From positions 1 through 64,000 of the forward strand of contig NZ_BONO01000012.1 in NCBI RefSeq assembly GCF_016862755.1: a stretch of DNA of 64,000 bases. The letters run 5' to 3'. The notes below the pieces were generated by a model. It had not been told where the DNA came from and did not search any database. It saw nothing but the letters and a program-made list of their open reading frames with translations. The stretch is from Cellulomonas pakistanensis. GTDB lineage: Bacteria > Actinomycetota > Actinomycetes > Actinomycetales > Cellulomonadaceae. The position numbers were made by a program, and so were the translations under genes. Shown piece by piece: positions 41,909 to 51,429 of the stretch; positions within the stretch are counted from its first letter, which is position 1; every line of letters starts with the position of its first letter.

Positions 41909-42928
41909 TCAGAGCGTGAGCAGCACCTTGGTCGCGCGCCGCTGGTCCATGGCCTCGTAGCCGGCGGCGGCGTCCTCGAGCGGCAGGGTCAGGTCGAAGA
42001 CCTTGCCCGGGTCGATCTCCCGGTCCCAGATCAGCCGGACGAGCTCGGGCAGGAACCGGCGCACCGGGGCGGGCCCGCCGTGCAGGTGGATGCCGGCGCC
42101 GAACATCTCCTCGCCGGGCAGCGACACGTCGTGCGAGACGCCGACGAACCCGACGTGCCCGCCGGGACGGGTCGAGCGGATGGCCTGCATCATCGACTCC
42201 TGGGTGCCGACGGCCTCGACCACGCTGTGCGCGCCCAGCCCGCCGGTGAGCTCCTTGATCCGGGCCACGCCCGCGTCGCCGCGCTCCTCGACGACGTCGG
42301 TGGCGCCGAACTCGCGGGCCAGCGCCTGCCGGTCGGCGTGCCGCGACATCGCGATGATGCGCTCCGCGCCGAGCTGCTTCGCCGCCAGCACGGCGAGCAG
42401 GCCGACGGCGCCGTCTCCCACCACGGCGACGGTCCTGCCCGGGCCCGCCTCGGCGGCCACGGCGGCGAACCAGCCGGTGCCGAGCACGTCGGACGCGGCG
42501 AGCAGCGACGGGATCAGGTCGGCGTCCGGCTGCCCCGGGGTCGCGACGAGCGTGCCGTCGGCGAGCGGGACGCGGACCTTCTCGGCCTGGGTGCCGACCG
42601 TGCCCATGAGGACGCGGTGCACGCAGTAGGCCTGGTAGCCGGCCTCGCAGATCTCGCAGGTGTTGTCCGAGGCCCAGAACGAGCCGACGACGAAATCGCC
42701 GACCTGGACGTTCCGCACGTCGGAGCCGATCGCCTCCACGACGCCGACGTACTCGTGCCCCATGACCTGGTGGTCCACGGGCTCGGCGCCGCGGTACGGC
42801 CAGAGGTCGGACCCGCAGATGCAGGTCGCCGTCAGCCGCAGGATCGCGTCGGTCGGCTCGACGATGGTCGGGTCCTCGCGGTCCTCGACACGGACGTCGC
42901 CGGGGGCGTGCATGACGACTCCACGCAT
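41909..42928 (-). CDS. Zinc-dependent alcohol dehydrogenase, formaldehyde-dehydrogenase-like
   Basis: A 339-residue medium-chain dehydrogenase. Catalytic zinc ligands are in CICGSDLWPYRG and MGHEYVGVVE, with a degenerate structural-zinc loop NTCEICEAGYQAYC (two Cys plus one). The NAD-binding motif is VVGDGAVGLLAVLAAKQLG, followed by AMSRHADR. ATG 42928 is used; the very long upstream frame is antisense to the neighbours. It precedes the SDR gene by 46 bases, so the two may form an operon of unknown pathway. Confidence 0.92.
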   Translation of the reverse strand: MRGVVMHAPGDVRVEDREDPTIVEPTDAILRLTATCICGSDLWPYRGAEPVDHQVMGHEYVGVVEAIGSDVRNVQVGDFVVGSFWASDNTCEICEAGYQAYCVHRVLMGTVGTQAEKVRVPLADGTLVATPGQPDADLIPSLLAASDVLGTGWFAAVAAEAGPGRTVAVVGDGAVGLLAVLAAKQLGAERIIAMSRHADRQALAREFGATDVVEERGDAGVARIKELTGGLGAHSVVEAVGTQESMMQAIRSTRPGGHVGFVGVSHDVSLPGEEMFGAGIHLHGGPAPVRRFLPELVRLIWDREIDPGKVFDLTLPLEDAAAGYEAMDQRRATKVLLTL

Positions 42929-43077
42929 GGTGGTGCTCCTCGTGAGGTGGGGGAACGGGGTGCCGGTCCCGGGTCCCGCCCGGGCTCGGTGCTCCGTCGA
43001 CAGTAGGCGCGTCGGGGGCCTGCGGCCCGCCCGGAGAGGGGCCCTGTCGGGACCCCCCTCCCGCCGGCGCGCGGACC

Positions 43078-43326
43078 TCAGGGCGCCGCCGAGTCGTACC
43101 CGGTCGGCCGGATCACCCGCGCCGGCACGCCGCCGACGACCGTGTCCGGCGGCACGTCCTTCGTCACCACCGCGCCGGCCGCGACGACCGCCCCGTCGCC
43201 GATCGTCACCCCCGGCACGACGGTCACGGACGCCCCGACCCACACCCGCTTCCCGATCACGACGGGCGCCGGCACCATGTCCGCGCGCCGCGCCGGGTCC
43301 ATCGCGTGGTTCAGCGTGGTGAGCGG
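43078..43326 (-). pseudogene. Truncated hexapeptide-repeat acetyltransferase
   Basis: The C-terminal third of a maltose/galactoside O-acetyltransferase-like enzyme: [60 protein letters not shown] and [10 protein letters not shown]. Homology begins at about 43326 and is then cut off by the promoter region of the divergent dehydrogenase gene. About two thirds of the protein is missing, so it cannot trimerise into an active enzyme. A 74-codon ORF remains from an internal ATG at 43302, so it might still be listed as a gene. Confidence 0.75.
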
Positions 43327-43393
43327 ACCTCCCTGGGGAGGGGCGGGTCGTGTTCACTGGTGCCCCCACCCCCTCGCACCACCCGGGAGACCC

Positions 43394-44437
43394 GTGCGCA
43401 CCGTCAAGGCCTACGCCGCCCCGTCCGCCACCGAGCCGCTCGTCCCGACGACGATCGAGCGCCGCGACCTCGGCCCGACGGACGTGCTGATCGAGATCCA
43501 CTACGCCGGCATCTGCCACTCCGACATCCACACGGTCCGCGGCGACTGGGGCCCGATCACGTACCCGCAGGTCGTCGGGCACGAGATCGTCGGCGTCGTC
43601 GCCGAGGTCGGCCCCGAGGTCACCCGGCACGCCGTCGGCGACCGCGTCGGGGTCGGCTGCATGGTGAACTCGTGCCGCGAGTGCGAGAACTGCCGCGCCG
43701 GGCTCGAGCAGTACTGCCTGCAGGGCAACACCCAGACCTACGCGTCGGTGGACCGCGACGGCACGATCACGCAGGGCGGCTACTCGACCCACGTGGTCGT
43801 CGTCGAGGACTTCGTGCTCCGCGTGCCGGAGGCCATCCCGTTCGACAAGGCGGCGCCGCTGCTGTGCGCCGGCGTCACCACGTACTCGCCGCTCGCCCAC
43901 TGGGGCGCCGGCCCGGGCAAGAAGGTCGCGGTCGTCGGCATGGGCGGGCTCGGCCACATGGCCGTCAAGCTCGCGCACGCGATGGGCGCCGAGGTCACGG
44001 TGCTGTCCCGCACGCTGAGCAAGAAGGCCGACGGCCTCGAGCTCGGCGCGGACCACTACTACGCGACCGAGGACCCGGCGACGTTCGCCGAGCTGGCGAA
44101 CAGCTTCGACCTCATCGTCAACACCGTGTCGGCGGTCGTCGACCTGGGCGCCTACCTGTCGCTGCTGCGGCTCGACGGCACGCTGGTCAACGTCGGCGCC
44201 CCGGGCGAGCCGCTGCCCGTGCAGGTGTTCACGCTGTTCGGCAACCGCCGCTCGTTCGCCGGGTCGAGCATCGGCAGCATCGCCGAGACCCAGGAGATGC
44301 TCGACTTCTGCGCCGAGCACGGCATCGCGCCGGAGACCGAGCTGATCGGCGCCGACGCGATCAACGAGGCGTACGAGCGCGTGCTGCGCTCGGACGTGCG
44401 GTACCGGTTCGTCATCGACGTCGCGACGATCGCCTGA
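43394..44437 (+). CDS. NADP-dependent alcohol dehydrogenase, YahK/cinnamyl-alcohol type
   Basis: A 347-residue medium-chain dehydrogenase. Catalytic zinc ligands lie in [13 protein letters not shown] and [10 protein letters not shown], the structural zinc loop is [17 protein letters not shown], the cofactor motif is [15 protein letters not shown] and the following LSRTLSKK favours NADP. It reduces aldehydes broadly. GTG at 43394 has GGGAGA upstream. Its promoter region overlaps the truncated acetyltransferase, which suggests this gene was inserted there. Confidence 0.94.
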   Translation: MRTVKAYAAPSATEPLVPTTIERRDLGPTDVLIEIHYAGICHSDIHTVRGDWGPITYPQVVGHEIVGVVAEVGPEVTRHAVGDRVGVGCMVNSCRECENCRAGLEQYCLQGNTQTYASVDRDGTITQGGYSTHVVVVEDFVLRVPEAIPFDKAAPLLCAGVTTYSPLAHWGAGPGKKVAVVGMGGLGHMAVKLAHAMGAEVTVLSRTLSKKADGLELGADHYYATEDPATFAELANSFDLIVNTVSAVVDLGAYLSLLRLDGTLVNVGAPGEPLPVQVFTLFGNRRSFAGSSIGSIAETQEMLDFCAEHGIAPETELIGADAINEAYERVLRSDVRYRFVIDVATIA

Positions 44438-44460
44438 CGACCCGCGCCCCGCACGACGAC

Positions 44461-44494
44461 GAGGGGCCCCCGGCGACCGCCGCCGGGGGCCCTC
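44461..44494. terminator. Bidirectional hairpin terminator
   Basis: GAGGGGCCCCCGGCG (44461-44475) pairs with CGCCGGGGGCCCTC (44481-44494), one bulged G. It lies between convergent genes, the dehydrogenase and the solute-binding protein, and lacks a T tract. Confidence 0.65.
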
Positions 44495-44508
44495 GCGCAC
44501 GCCGGCGG

Positions 44509-45894
44509 TCAGTCGTCCGCCAGCAGCCCGTCCACGCGGTCGTCCGCCGCCACCAGGCTGTCGGGCTCGGCCTGGAACGACAGCACCGAGTCCATCGCCG
44601 GCTGCATCACGGCCTGGATCTCCGCCCACCGGTCGGTGACCGGCGGCAGCGTCCCGGTGCCGTCCTCGACGTGCACGGCGAACGCGTCCGCGTCGATCCC
44701 GATCTCCTCGAACGCCGCGATCGCCCGCTCGGAGGACGCGGTCAGGGCGGGGAACACCCGCGCCTGCTCGGCGACGACGTCCTGGCACGCGGGGCTGGCG
44801 AGGTACTCGACCCAGCGCCACGCCTCGTCCGGGTGCGGCGTGCCCGAGTAGATCGCGTCCGACAGCCCGTTGTAGACGCTCGCCCGCTCGCCGGTCGGAC
44901 CCACCGGGGTCGGGGCGATGCCGATGTCGACGCCCTGCAGCTCCGACATCGCGCGGGCGTTCCAGGCGCCCTCGATCAGGAGCGCGTACGAGCCGGAGCC
45001 CATCGACTCGATCGTGCCGATGCCGGAGGTCGCCACCGCCAGCGGCGGCAGGTAGCCCTTCTCGATCAGCGACCGGTACCAGCCGATCGTCTCCGCGAGC
45101 GCCGGGTCGCCGTAGGCGAACTCCGTCGGCCACGGGTTCCGGTCGGCGTAGGTCCAGCCGTTGCTCAGCGCGAACGACGCCCACTGCACCTGGCCGAAGC
45201 CGCCGCCGCTCTCGTTGTAGCCCATGCCGTAGACGGCGACGTCGTCCTTGTCGAAGCCGGGCTCGTCGCCGCGGACGCCGTTCGCGTCGACCGTCAGCCG
45301 GGCGAGCAGCCGCTCGAACGAGCCGCCGTCCTCCGGGTTCCACTCCAGGTCCCCCATGTCCTCGGCGGTCAGCCCCGCCTCGGCGACGAGGTCCTCGTTG
45401 TAGAACAGGCCCACGGCGTCCCAGTCCTTCGGCAGGCCGTACAGCCCGCCGTCGGCGCCGCGCCAGAGGTCGACCAGCCCCGGCTGGTACCGGTCGAGGT
45501 CCAGCCCGGACTCCTCGACCCGGTCGGAGACGTCGAGGATCTGGTCGAAGCTCGCGTACTTGCCGAACTGCTGGGCGTGGTCGACGAACACGTCCGGCGC
45601 GCTCTCGGCGACCATGCGCGCGGTGAGCTGCGTCCAGTAGTCGTCCCAGCCGTACTGCTCGATGTTGATCAGCACGTCGGGGTTGGCGGCCTCGAAGTCG
45701 GTGGCGCACTGCTGGTACCCGGGCACCTGGTTGGCGTCCCACATCCAGTAGGTGAGCGCGACGCGGTCGTCGTCGGCCGCCGTGGCGGCGGACCCGCAGC
45801 CCGCCAGGGCCAGGCCCGCGGCGAGCGCGGCGGCGACGGCGCGGCCGGGCCGGCGCCGGGCGCGGCCGGTGCGGTGGTGGTCGGTCGTGGTCAT
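44509..45894 (-). CDS. Sugar ABC importer substrate-binding lipoprotein
   Basis: A 461-residue extracellular solute-binding protein of family 1. The lipobox is ALAAGLALAGCGS, with Cys acylated. After maturation the sequence shows TYWMWDANQVPGYQQC, NPDVLINIEQYGWDDYW and GLPKDWDAVGLFYNEDL, and LIEGAWNARAM. The ATG at 45894 has GAGGTG upstream; GTG at 45903 would overlap the permease stop. It is the last gene of the alpha-galactosidase operon and probably binds raffinose-type or melibiose-type galactosides. Confidence 0.93.
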   Translation of the reverse strand: MTTTDHHRTGRARRRPGRAVAAALAAGLALAGCGSAATAADDDRVALTYWMWDANQVPGYQQCATDFEAANPDVLINIEQYGWDDYWTQLTARMVAESAPDVFVDHAQQFGKYASFDQILDVSDRVEESGLDLDRYQPGLVDLWRGADGGLYGLPKDWDAVGLFYNEDLVAEAGLTAEDMGDLEWNPEDGGSFERLLARLTVDANGVRGDEPGFDKDDVAVYGMGYNESGGGFGQVQWASFALSNGWTYADRNPWPTEFAYGDPALAETIGWYRSLIEKGYLPPLAVATSGIGTIESMGSGSYALLIEGAWNARAMSELQGVDIGIAPTPVGPTGERASVYNGLSDAIYSGTPHPDEAWRWVEYLASPACQDVVAEQARVFPALTASSERAIAAFEEIGIDADAFAVHVEDGTGTLPPVTDRWAEIQAVMQPAMDSVLSFQAEPDSLVAADDRVDGLLADD

Positions 45895-45904
45895 CGGGCG
45901 CACC

Positions 45905-46861
45905 TCACTTGATCCCGGAGAAGCCGATGGAGCTGACGATGCGCTTCCCGAGCGCGATGAACAGCAGGACGATCGGCAGCGCGGCGACCAGCGTCGCGGC
46001 CATCAGCCCGGCCCAGTCGGGGCTGCCCTGCGGTGTCTGGGACCGGAAGATGCCGAGCGCGACGGTCAGCACCCGGACGTCGTCGCTCTGCCCGACGAGC
46101 AGGGGCCAGAAGTACTCGTTCCACGCCGTGATGTAGGTCAGCACGGCGAGCGTGGTGATCGGCGCCCCGGCCATCGGCAGGATGATCCGGAGGAACACCC
46201 GCGCCCGGCTCGCGCCGTCCAGCATCGCCGCCTCCTCCAGCTCCCGCGGGATGCCGAGGAAGAACTGCCGCAGGAAGAAGATCGCGAACGGCGTCATGAA
46301 CAGCGTCGGCAGGATCAGCCCGGGGAACGTGTTGAGCAGCCCCAGCTCCTTGATCAGCACGAAGTTCGGGATCGCGGTGAAGATGCCCGGGACCATCAGC
46401 GAGGACAGGAACACCGCGAACACGGTGTTGCGGCCCGGCCAGCGCAGCCGCGCGAACGCGTACGCCGCCATCGCGGAGAAGAACACCTGGCCGAGCGTGA
46501 TCGACGTCGCCACGACCACGGAGTTGCGCAGGTACAGCCAGAAGTTGATCCGGCCGCCGGCGCCGCCCTGCGCGAGCGACTCCTCCAGGGTGGTCAGGCC
46601 GAACACGCGCCGGAACGCGTCCAGGGTGAAGTCGGCCGGCAGCAGGTTGTCCGACTGGGCCGCGAGCGCCCGGTTGTCGGAGAACGCGGTGCGCAGCATC
46701 CAGTAGAACGGGAACAGCGTGATCAGCAGGATCACGATCAGCGTCGCCCACCCGAGCACGCGCCCCCAGGTGGGGCGCCGTCGCGCGCGGCGGTCGGGCC
46801 GCGGGCGGACCCGGCCGGGGTCGGCGGGCAGGGCGAGGGGTTCGGCGGTCGTCGTCGACAC
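45905..46861 (-). CDS. Sugar ABC importer permease (MalG type)
   Basis: A 318-residue permease with six helices. The EAA loop reads EEAAMLDGASRARVFLRIIL, the site that contacts the ATPase. It is preceded by a cytoplasmic Arg-rich N-terminus (RVRPRPDRRARRRP). It follows the other permease by 10 bases and precedes the binding-protein gene, as usual for CUT1 importers. No ATPase gene is in the cluster; a shared MsiK-type ATPase encoded elsewhere is likely. Confidence 0.95.
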   Translation of the reverse strand: MSTTTAEPLALPADPGRVRPRPDRRARRRPTWGRVLGWATLIVILLITLFPFYWMLRTAFSDNRALAAQSDNLLPADFTLDAFRRVFGLTTLEESLAQGGAGGRINFWLYLRNSVVVATSITLGQVFFSAMAAYAFARLRWPGRNTVFAVFLSSLMVPGIFTAIPNFVLIKELGLLNTFPGLILPTLFMTPFAIFFLRQFFLGIPRELEEAAMLDGASRARVFLRIILPMAGAPITTLAVLTYITAWNEYFWPLLVGQSDDVRVLTVALGIFRSQTPQGSPDWAGLMAATLVAALPIVLLFIALGKRIVSSIGFSGIK

Positions 46862-46871
46862 GGTGGCCTCC

Positions 46872-47816
46872 TCAGGCGTTGTCCGACTCGTCCGCCCGGG
46901 TCAGCTTCAGCTGCACCAGGGCGACGACGAGCAGGACGGCGAACAGGACGACCGACATCGCCGAGGCGTAGCCGAAGTCGAGCTGCGCGAACGCCAGGTC
47001 GTAGATGTAGAGGTAGATGACGCGGGTGGCGTTGACGGGGCCGCCGCCCGTGGTGACGGCGACCGTGTCGAAGATCTGGAACGACCCGGTGACCGTGACG
47101 ACCAGCACCAGGGCGAGCACCGGCCGCAGCAGCGGGAGCGTGATCGAGCGGAACTGCCGCCAGGCGGACGCGCCGTCGAGCGACGCCGCCTCGTAGACCT
47201 GCGGCGAGATGGTCTGCAGCCCGGCGAACAGCAGCAGCGCCGTGTAGCCCATGTGCCGCCAGACGTTGATGAGCGCGATCGTGGGCAGCGCGAGCGCCGG
47301 GTCGCCGAAGAACGCCTGCGGGTCGACGCCGACCTTCCCGAGCAGGACGTTCACGACGCCGATCTGGTAGTCGAGCATGAAGTACCAGACCAGGGCGACG
47401 ACCACGTTCGCGACGAAGTACGGCAGCAGCGCCATCCCGCGGACGAGGATCGACCGGGTCATCCGCTGCAGCAGCATGGCCAGGGCGATGGCGACCACGG
47501 TCTGGATCACGATGTTGACCAGCACGTAGTACGCCGTGACCTTCATGGCGTTCCAGAACAGCGGGTCGTCGAGCAGCCGGCGGTAGTTCTCCAGGCCGAC
47601 GAACTCCGCGGGGGCCAGCACCGAGTAGTCGGTGAGGCTGAACCAGGCGCCGCGCACGGCGGGCACGAGGTAGAACACGACGAACCCGATGCTCGCCGGG
47701 ATCAGGAAGACGAGCGCGGCGCGCAGGTCGCCCCTGCCGCCCCCGTCCCGCCCGCCGCGGCGGGCGGGACGGCTCCTGGTGGTCGCCGGACGTGCCGGTG
47801 ATGACGCGATGGCCAT
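46872..47816 (-). CDS. Sugar ABC importer permease (MalF type)
   Basis: A 314-residue permease. After a charged N-terminus (PARRGGRDGGGRG) come six helices, with VFLIPASIGFVVFYLVPAV first and the EAA loop YEAASLDGASAWRQFRSITL. ATG 47816 has GGGGAGGAG upstream. It lies between the alpha-galactosidase and the MalG-type permease. The operon order is alpha-galactosidase, MalF type, MalG type, binding protein. Confidence 0.95.
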   Translation of the reverse strand: MAIASSPARPATTRSRPARRGGRDGGGRGDLRAALVFLIPASIGFVVFYLVPAVRGAWFSLTDYSVLAPAEFVGLENYRRLLDDPLFWNAMKVTAYYVLVNIVIQTVVAIALAMLLQRMTRSILVRGMALLPYFVANVVVALVWYFMLDYQIGVVNVLLGKVGVDPQAFFGDPALALPTIALINVWRHMGYTALLLFAGLQTISPQVYEAASLDGASAWRQFRSITLPLLRPVLALVLVVTVTGSFQIFDTVAVTTGGGPVNATRVIYLYIYDLAFAQLDFGYASAMSVVLFAVLLVVALVQLKLTRADESDNA

Positions 47817-47874
47817 GTCGGTGCTCCTCCCCCGCGCCTTCGCGGGACTGGGACGGACGGACGGGACGGGTGCC

Positions 47875-50079
47875 TCAGCGGGCGGTGAGGTGCAGCAGCA
47901 CGGTGCGCTCGGGGAACTGGTTCGGCACCTGGACGCCGACGGCCCCGAGGGTGCGGCCGGACAGCCGGGCGCCCTCGGACCACCAGCGCGGCAGCGCGTC
48001 GCCGTGGCCGGGGACGACCTCGTCGCCGGGCGGCAGCGGGCGGACCTCGTACGTCGCGGCCGGGTCCAGGCCGGGGACCCGCACGCGCCCGGGCGGCGCC
48101 CAGACGCCGGTGGCGACCTGGACGACCGCGATGATCGCCTCACGCCGGTCCGCGCTGACGACGCCGTGCACCCGCAGGGCGGGGTCCGGGTCGTCCGCGC
48201 GGACGGTGCGGCCGTGGTGCAGCAGGTCGCGGTGCTCGGCGTAGGCGGCGACCCAGCGGGCCACCCCCGCGCGCTCGTCGTCGGTCGCGGAGGTGAGGTC
48301 CCACTCGATCCCGAGGTGGCCGAAGAACGCGGTCGCGCCCCGGAAGCCCAGCTCGTGCCGGCGCCCCGTGGTGTGCGAGTGCGGCGAGCCGATGTGCGAG
48401 CCGAGCATCTCCGGCGGCACCAGCAGCCCGGTCCCGGCCTCGATGACCTGGCGCTCGAGCGCGTCGATGCAGTCGGACGTCCAGATGCGGTCCGTCCGCT
48501 CCAGGATGCCGAGGTCCGCGCGGCCGCCGCCTCCCGAGCAGGACTCGAACTCCACGTGCGGGTGCTTCGCCCGCAGGGCGTCGAGCAGTCGGTACGTGGC
48601 GAGCGTCTGGGCGTGCACGCCCGCGGCGCCGGTGGCCGTGTGTCCCGCGTCGATCAGGTCGCGGTTGTGGTCCCACTTCACGTAGCCGATGTCGTAGGCC
48701 GAGAGCACGGCGTCGATCTGGCCGAAGACGTGGTCCCAGGCCCCGGGGTGGCCGAGGTCGAGCACCTGCTGGTGCCGCGCCTCGGGCGGCAGCCGGTCGC
48801 CCGTCTGCAGGATCCACTCCGGGTGCGCGCGGGCGAGGTCGGAGTCGGGGTTCACCATCTCGGGCTCGAACCACAGGCCGAACTCCAGGCCGAGCCCGGT
48901 CACGTGGTCGACCAGCGGGCCGAGCCCGTCGGGCCAGACGTCCTCGTCGACGACCCAGTCGCCGAGCCCCGCGTCGTCGGAGCGCCGGCCCTTGAACCAG
49001 CCGTCGTCCAGGACGTACCGCTCGACGCCGGCCGCGGCCGCGGCGTCGGCGAGGGCTGTGAGGCGCGGCAGGTCGTGGTCGAAGTACACGGCCTCCCACA
49101 CGTTGATCAGCGACTTCCGCGGGGTGCGCGGGTGCTGCGGGCGGGAGCGGAGGTACGCGTGGAACCGGTGCGACAGCGCGTCGATCCCGTCGCCGTAGGA
49201 GCCGTAGACCCACGGGGTCGCGTACGTGTCGCCCTCGGCGAGCCGGACCTCGCCGGCCAGCAGGAGCTCGCCGGCGCCGAGCACGCGGACGCCGGTCGGC
49301 ATCGCCTGCTCCGCGAACGTGCGGGTGTTGCCGGACCAGGCGACGTGCACGCCCCACACCTCGCCGGAGCGGTAGCCGAACCCGGCGCGCCCGGCGAGCA
49401 GCAGCAGCGTGCCGTCGTGGCTCCGGGCGCGGCGGGACTCGCGCAGGTGCGTCCCGGCGACGAACGGGTGCCGCTGCGGGCTCCGCTCGCGCAGGTGCCG
49501 GCCGGTGAAGTCGAGGATCTCGTCGGCCTCGCGGGGCACGGGCAGCGCCAGGTCGACGCCGCCGAGCGTGAAGACGCCGCCCGCGGTGCTGGTCACTGCG
49601 GCGCGGGTCCGCACGAGGCCGTCGGGCAGCATCTCGATCTCGAGGACGAGCGCGAGCCCGGCGACGGCGTCGGTGGCGCCGACCGTCACGCGGTGGGCCA
49701 CCGGCGCGCCGTCGCGGTCCGTGCCGTGCTCGACGCGCACCTCGTCGACGACGAACGCCGTCGAGAAGTCGCGGCCGTCCCGGTGGCCGGTGACGCCCGG
49801 CGTGCCGAGCCACCCCACCGACTGCTCGGGCAGCAGGGACAGCGGCACGGGCAGGTCGGTGACGCCGGAGGCGATCGGCGGGATGCTGGTCGCGCGCAGC
49901 GCCGCGAGCTCGTCGGCGCCCGGGTCACCCAGGTCGGCGCCCCAGTGCAGGACGCGGGGCAGCCGGTCGCCGGACAGGTCGAGCACCAGGCTCACGCCGT
50001 CGGCGGACAGGTGGAGGATCGGGTCGCCGGTCACGTCGGTGCGGTCGGCGCGGGTCGGCAGGGACGTCGTCGTCGTCAT
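47875..50079 (-). CDS. GH36 alpha-galactosidase
   Basis: A 734-residue family 36 alpha-galactosidase that splits terminal alpha-galactose from raffinose-family sugars and melibiose. The N-terminal beta-sandwich (HWGADLGDP) leads to the barrel with VYFDHDLPRL, RYVLDDGWFKGRR, LWFEPEMVNPDSDLA, YVKWDHNRDL (Asp nucleophile) and ESCSGGGGRADLGIL, RIWTSDCIDALER (Asp acid/base). No signal peptide, so it acts on imported sugar. It is the first gene of the importer operon and is divergent from the ROK repressor. Confidence 0.96.
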   Translation of the reverse strand: MTTTTSLPTRADRTDVTGDPILHLSADGVSLVLDLSGDRLPRVLHWGADLGDPGADELAALRATSIPPIASGVTDLPVPLSLLPEQSVGWLGTPGVTGHRDGRDFSTAFVVDEVRVEHGTDRDGAPVAHRVTVGATDAVAGLALVLEIEMLPDGLVRTRAAVTSTAGGVFTLGGVDLALPVPREADEILDFTGRHLRERSPQRHPFVAGTHLRESRRARSHDGTLLLLAGRAGFGYRSGEVWGVHVAWSGNTRTFAEQAMPTGVRVLGAGELLLAGEVRLAEGDTYATPWVYGSYGDGIDALSHRFHAYLRSRPQHPRTPRKSLINVWEAVYFDHDLPRLTALADAAAAAGVERYVLDDGWFKGRRSDDAGLGDWVVDEDVWPDGLGPLVDHVTGLGLEFGLWFEPEMVNPDSDLARAHPEWILQTGDRLPPEARHQQVLDLGHPGAWDHVFGQIDAVLSAYDIGYVKWDHNRDLIDAGHTATGAAGVHAQTLATYRLLDALRAKHPHVEFESCSGGGGRADLGILERTDRIWTSDCIDALERQVIEAGTGLLVPPEMLGSHIGSPHSHTTGRRHELGFRGATAFFGHLGIEWDLTSATDDERAGVARWVAAYAEHRDLLHHGRTVRADDPDPALRVHGVVSADRREAIIAVVQVATGVWAPPGRVRVPGLDPAATYEVRPLPPGDEVVPGHGDALPRWWSEGARLSGRTLGAVGVQVPNQFPERTVLLHLTAR

Positions 50080-50106
50080 GGTGCGGGCCTCTTCGTCGGG
50101 GACGGG

Positions 50107-50240
50107 TAAGTTCTACGTCGGAATTAACCTCGCCGTCAACCCCTGCGCTCGACCGCGTGGCTCACCTGCGCCGCCATCGCTTCTGACCGGATTAGTTCTC
50201 GTGCGGAACCTAATCGGGCTTGTTTGTTCCGACGCGGAAC
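50107..50240. promoter_or_regulatory. Three ROK-operator-like repeats
   Basis: Three related imperfect palindromes lie in the gap between the alpha-galactosidase and ROK genes: TAAGTTCTACGTCGGAATTA (50107-50126), a 26-base site at 50190-50215 with GATTAGTTC and GAACCTAATC ends, and TTGTTCCGACGCGGAAC (50224-50240). All share GTTC, about six bases, then GGAA. They are AT-rich against the genome background. Probable sites of the ROK repressor acting on both divergent promoters. Confidence 0.65.
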
Positions 50241-50261
50241 TCGATCCGGCACACTGGGCGC

Positions 50262-51404
50262 ATGACGCCGGGACCCTGGGTGCCGCTCACCGGAGCGGCC
50301 CACCGCATCGCGCTCGAGGTGCTGCTCGACGGGCCGCTGTCGCGCGCGGAGCTCGCCCGCCGCGTCGACCTGTCCCCCGGCAGCCTGACCCGGCTCACGA
50401 AGCCGCTCCTCGACGACGGCCTGCTCGTCGAGGTCGACACCCCGGTCGCGGACCAGCGGGTGGGCCGGCCGTCGCAGCCGCTCGACGTGGTCGCCGCCGC
50501 GCACCACTTCGTGGGCATCAAGCTCACCGGGGACACCGCGCACGGCGTGCTCACCACCCTGCGTGCGGGCGTCGTCGCCGTGGCGGAGCGCCGGCTGCCG
50601 GACCACCGGCCCGCCGCCGTGGCGGACGTCGTCGGGGAGCTCGCCGAGCACCTGGTCGGGCGGGCGCCCGCGGGCGTCACCGCGGTCGGCGTGAGCCTCG
50701 GCGGGCACGTCGCCGCCGCGAGCGACGTGGTGCGCGCGCCGTTCCTCGGCTGGCGCGACGTCCCGCTCGCCGACATGGTGCGCGCCCGGACCGGGCTCCC
50801 CGTCGTGGTCGCCAACGACGTGACGGCGCTGACCGAGGCCACGCACTGGTTCGGCGAGGGCCGCGGCGCCGCCCGGTTCGCGCTGGTCACGATCGGCGCG
50901 GGCGTCGGCCTGGGCCTCGTCGTGCACGACCGGCTGGTCACCGAGGACGACGCCAGCCTCGGGCTGATCGGCCACCACCCGCTCGACCCCGCCGGCCCGC
51001 TGTGCCCGCTCGGCCACCGCGGGTGCGCGGGCGCGATGCTGACGATCGGCTCGATCACCGCGCAGGTCGCCGTCGCCCACGGGCGGCCGGTCGGCTACGA
51101 CGAGGTGCTGGACCTCGCGGTCGCGGGCGACCCGCCGGCGGCGCGGGTGGTCGAGGACGCGGGGCGCGCGCTCGGCCGCCTGGTCGCGGCCGCCGCGAAC
51201 TTCACGATGCCCGAGCGCGTCGTGCTCGGCGGCGAGGGCGTGCGCCTGGCCGAGGTGGCCCGGGACGCCCTGGTCGCGGGGATGCGGGCGGACCGCGACC
51301 CCGAGGCGGCCCTGCCCGACGTCGCGCTGCAGTCGCCGGCGTTCACCGAGTGGGCGCGCGGTGCCGCGGTGATCGCGATCCAGACCTTCGTACTCGGCCG
51401 CTGA
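50262..51404 (+). CDS. ROK-family transcriptional repressor
   Basis: A 380-residue ROK protein. An N-terminal winged-helix domain (AHRIALEVLLDGPLSRAELA, LSPGSLTRLTKPLLDDGLLV) is followed by a sugar-kinase-like domain with VVVANDVTALTEAT, LVTIGAGVGLGLVV and the zinc-type motif GHHPLDPAGPLCPLGHRGCAG, where His and Cys residues bind zinc. It has the actin-fold but probably no kinase role. Operators lie immediately upstream. It likely represses the alpha-galactoside operon. Confidence 0.94.
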   Translation: MTPGPWVPLTGAAHRIALEVLLDGPLSRAELARRVDLSPGSLTRLTKPLLDDGLLVEVDTPVADQRVGRPSQPLDVVAAAHHFVGIKLTGDTAHGVLTTLRAGVVAVAERRLPDHRPAAVADVVGELAEHLVGRAPAGVTAVGVSLGGHVAAASDVVRAPFLGWRDVPLADMVRARTGLPVVVANDVTALTEATHWFGEGRGAARFALVTIGAGVGLGLVVHDRLVTEDDASLGLIGHHPLDPAGPLCPLGHRGCAGAMLTIGSITAQVAVAHGRPVGYDEVLDLAVAGDPPAARVVEDAGRALGRLVAAAANFTMPERVVLGGEGVRLAEVARDALVAGMRADRDPEAALPDVALQSPAFTEWARGAAVIAIQTFVLGR

Positions 51405-51429
51405 CGTTCGTCCACGCGGCGGGGCCCGC

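Noticed and set aside
42929..45742. Extension of the zinc dehydrogenase frame to 1277 codons
   Set aside because: The added part is antisense to the other dehydrogenase and out of frame within the binding-protein gene; the real start ATG 42928 has a ribosome-binding site.
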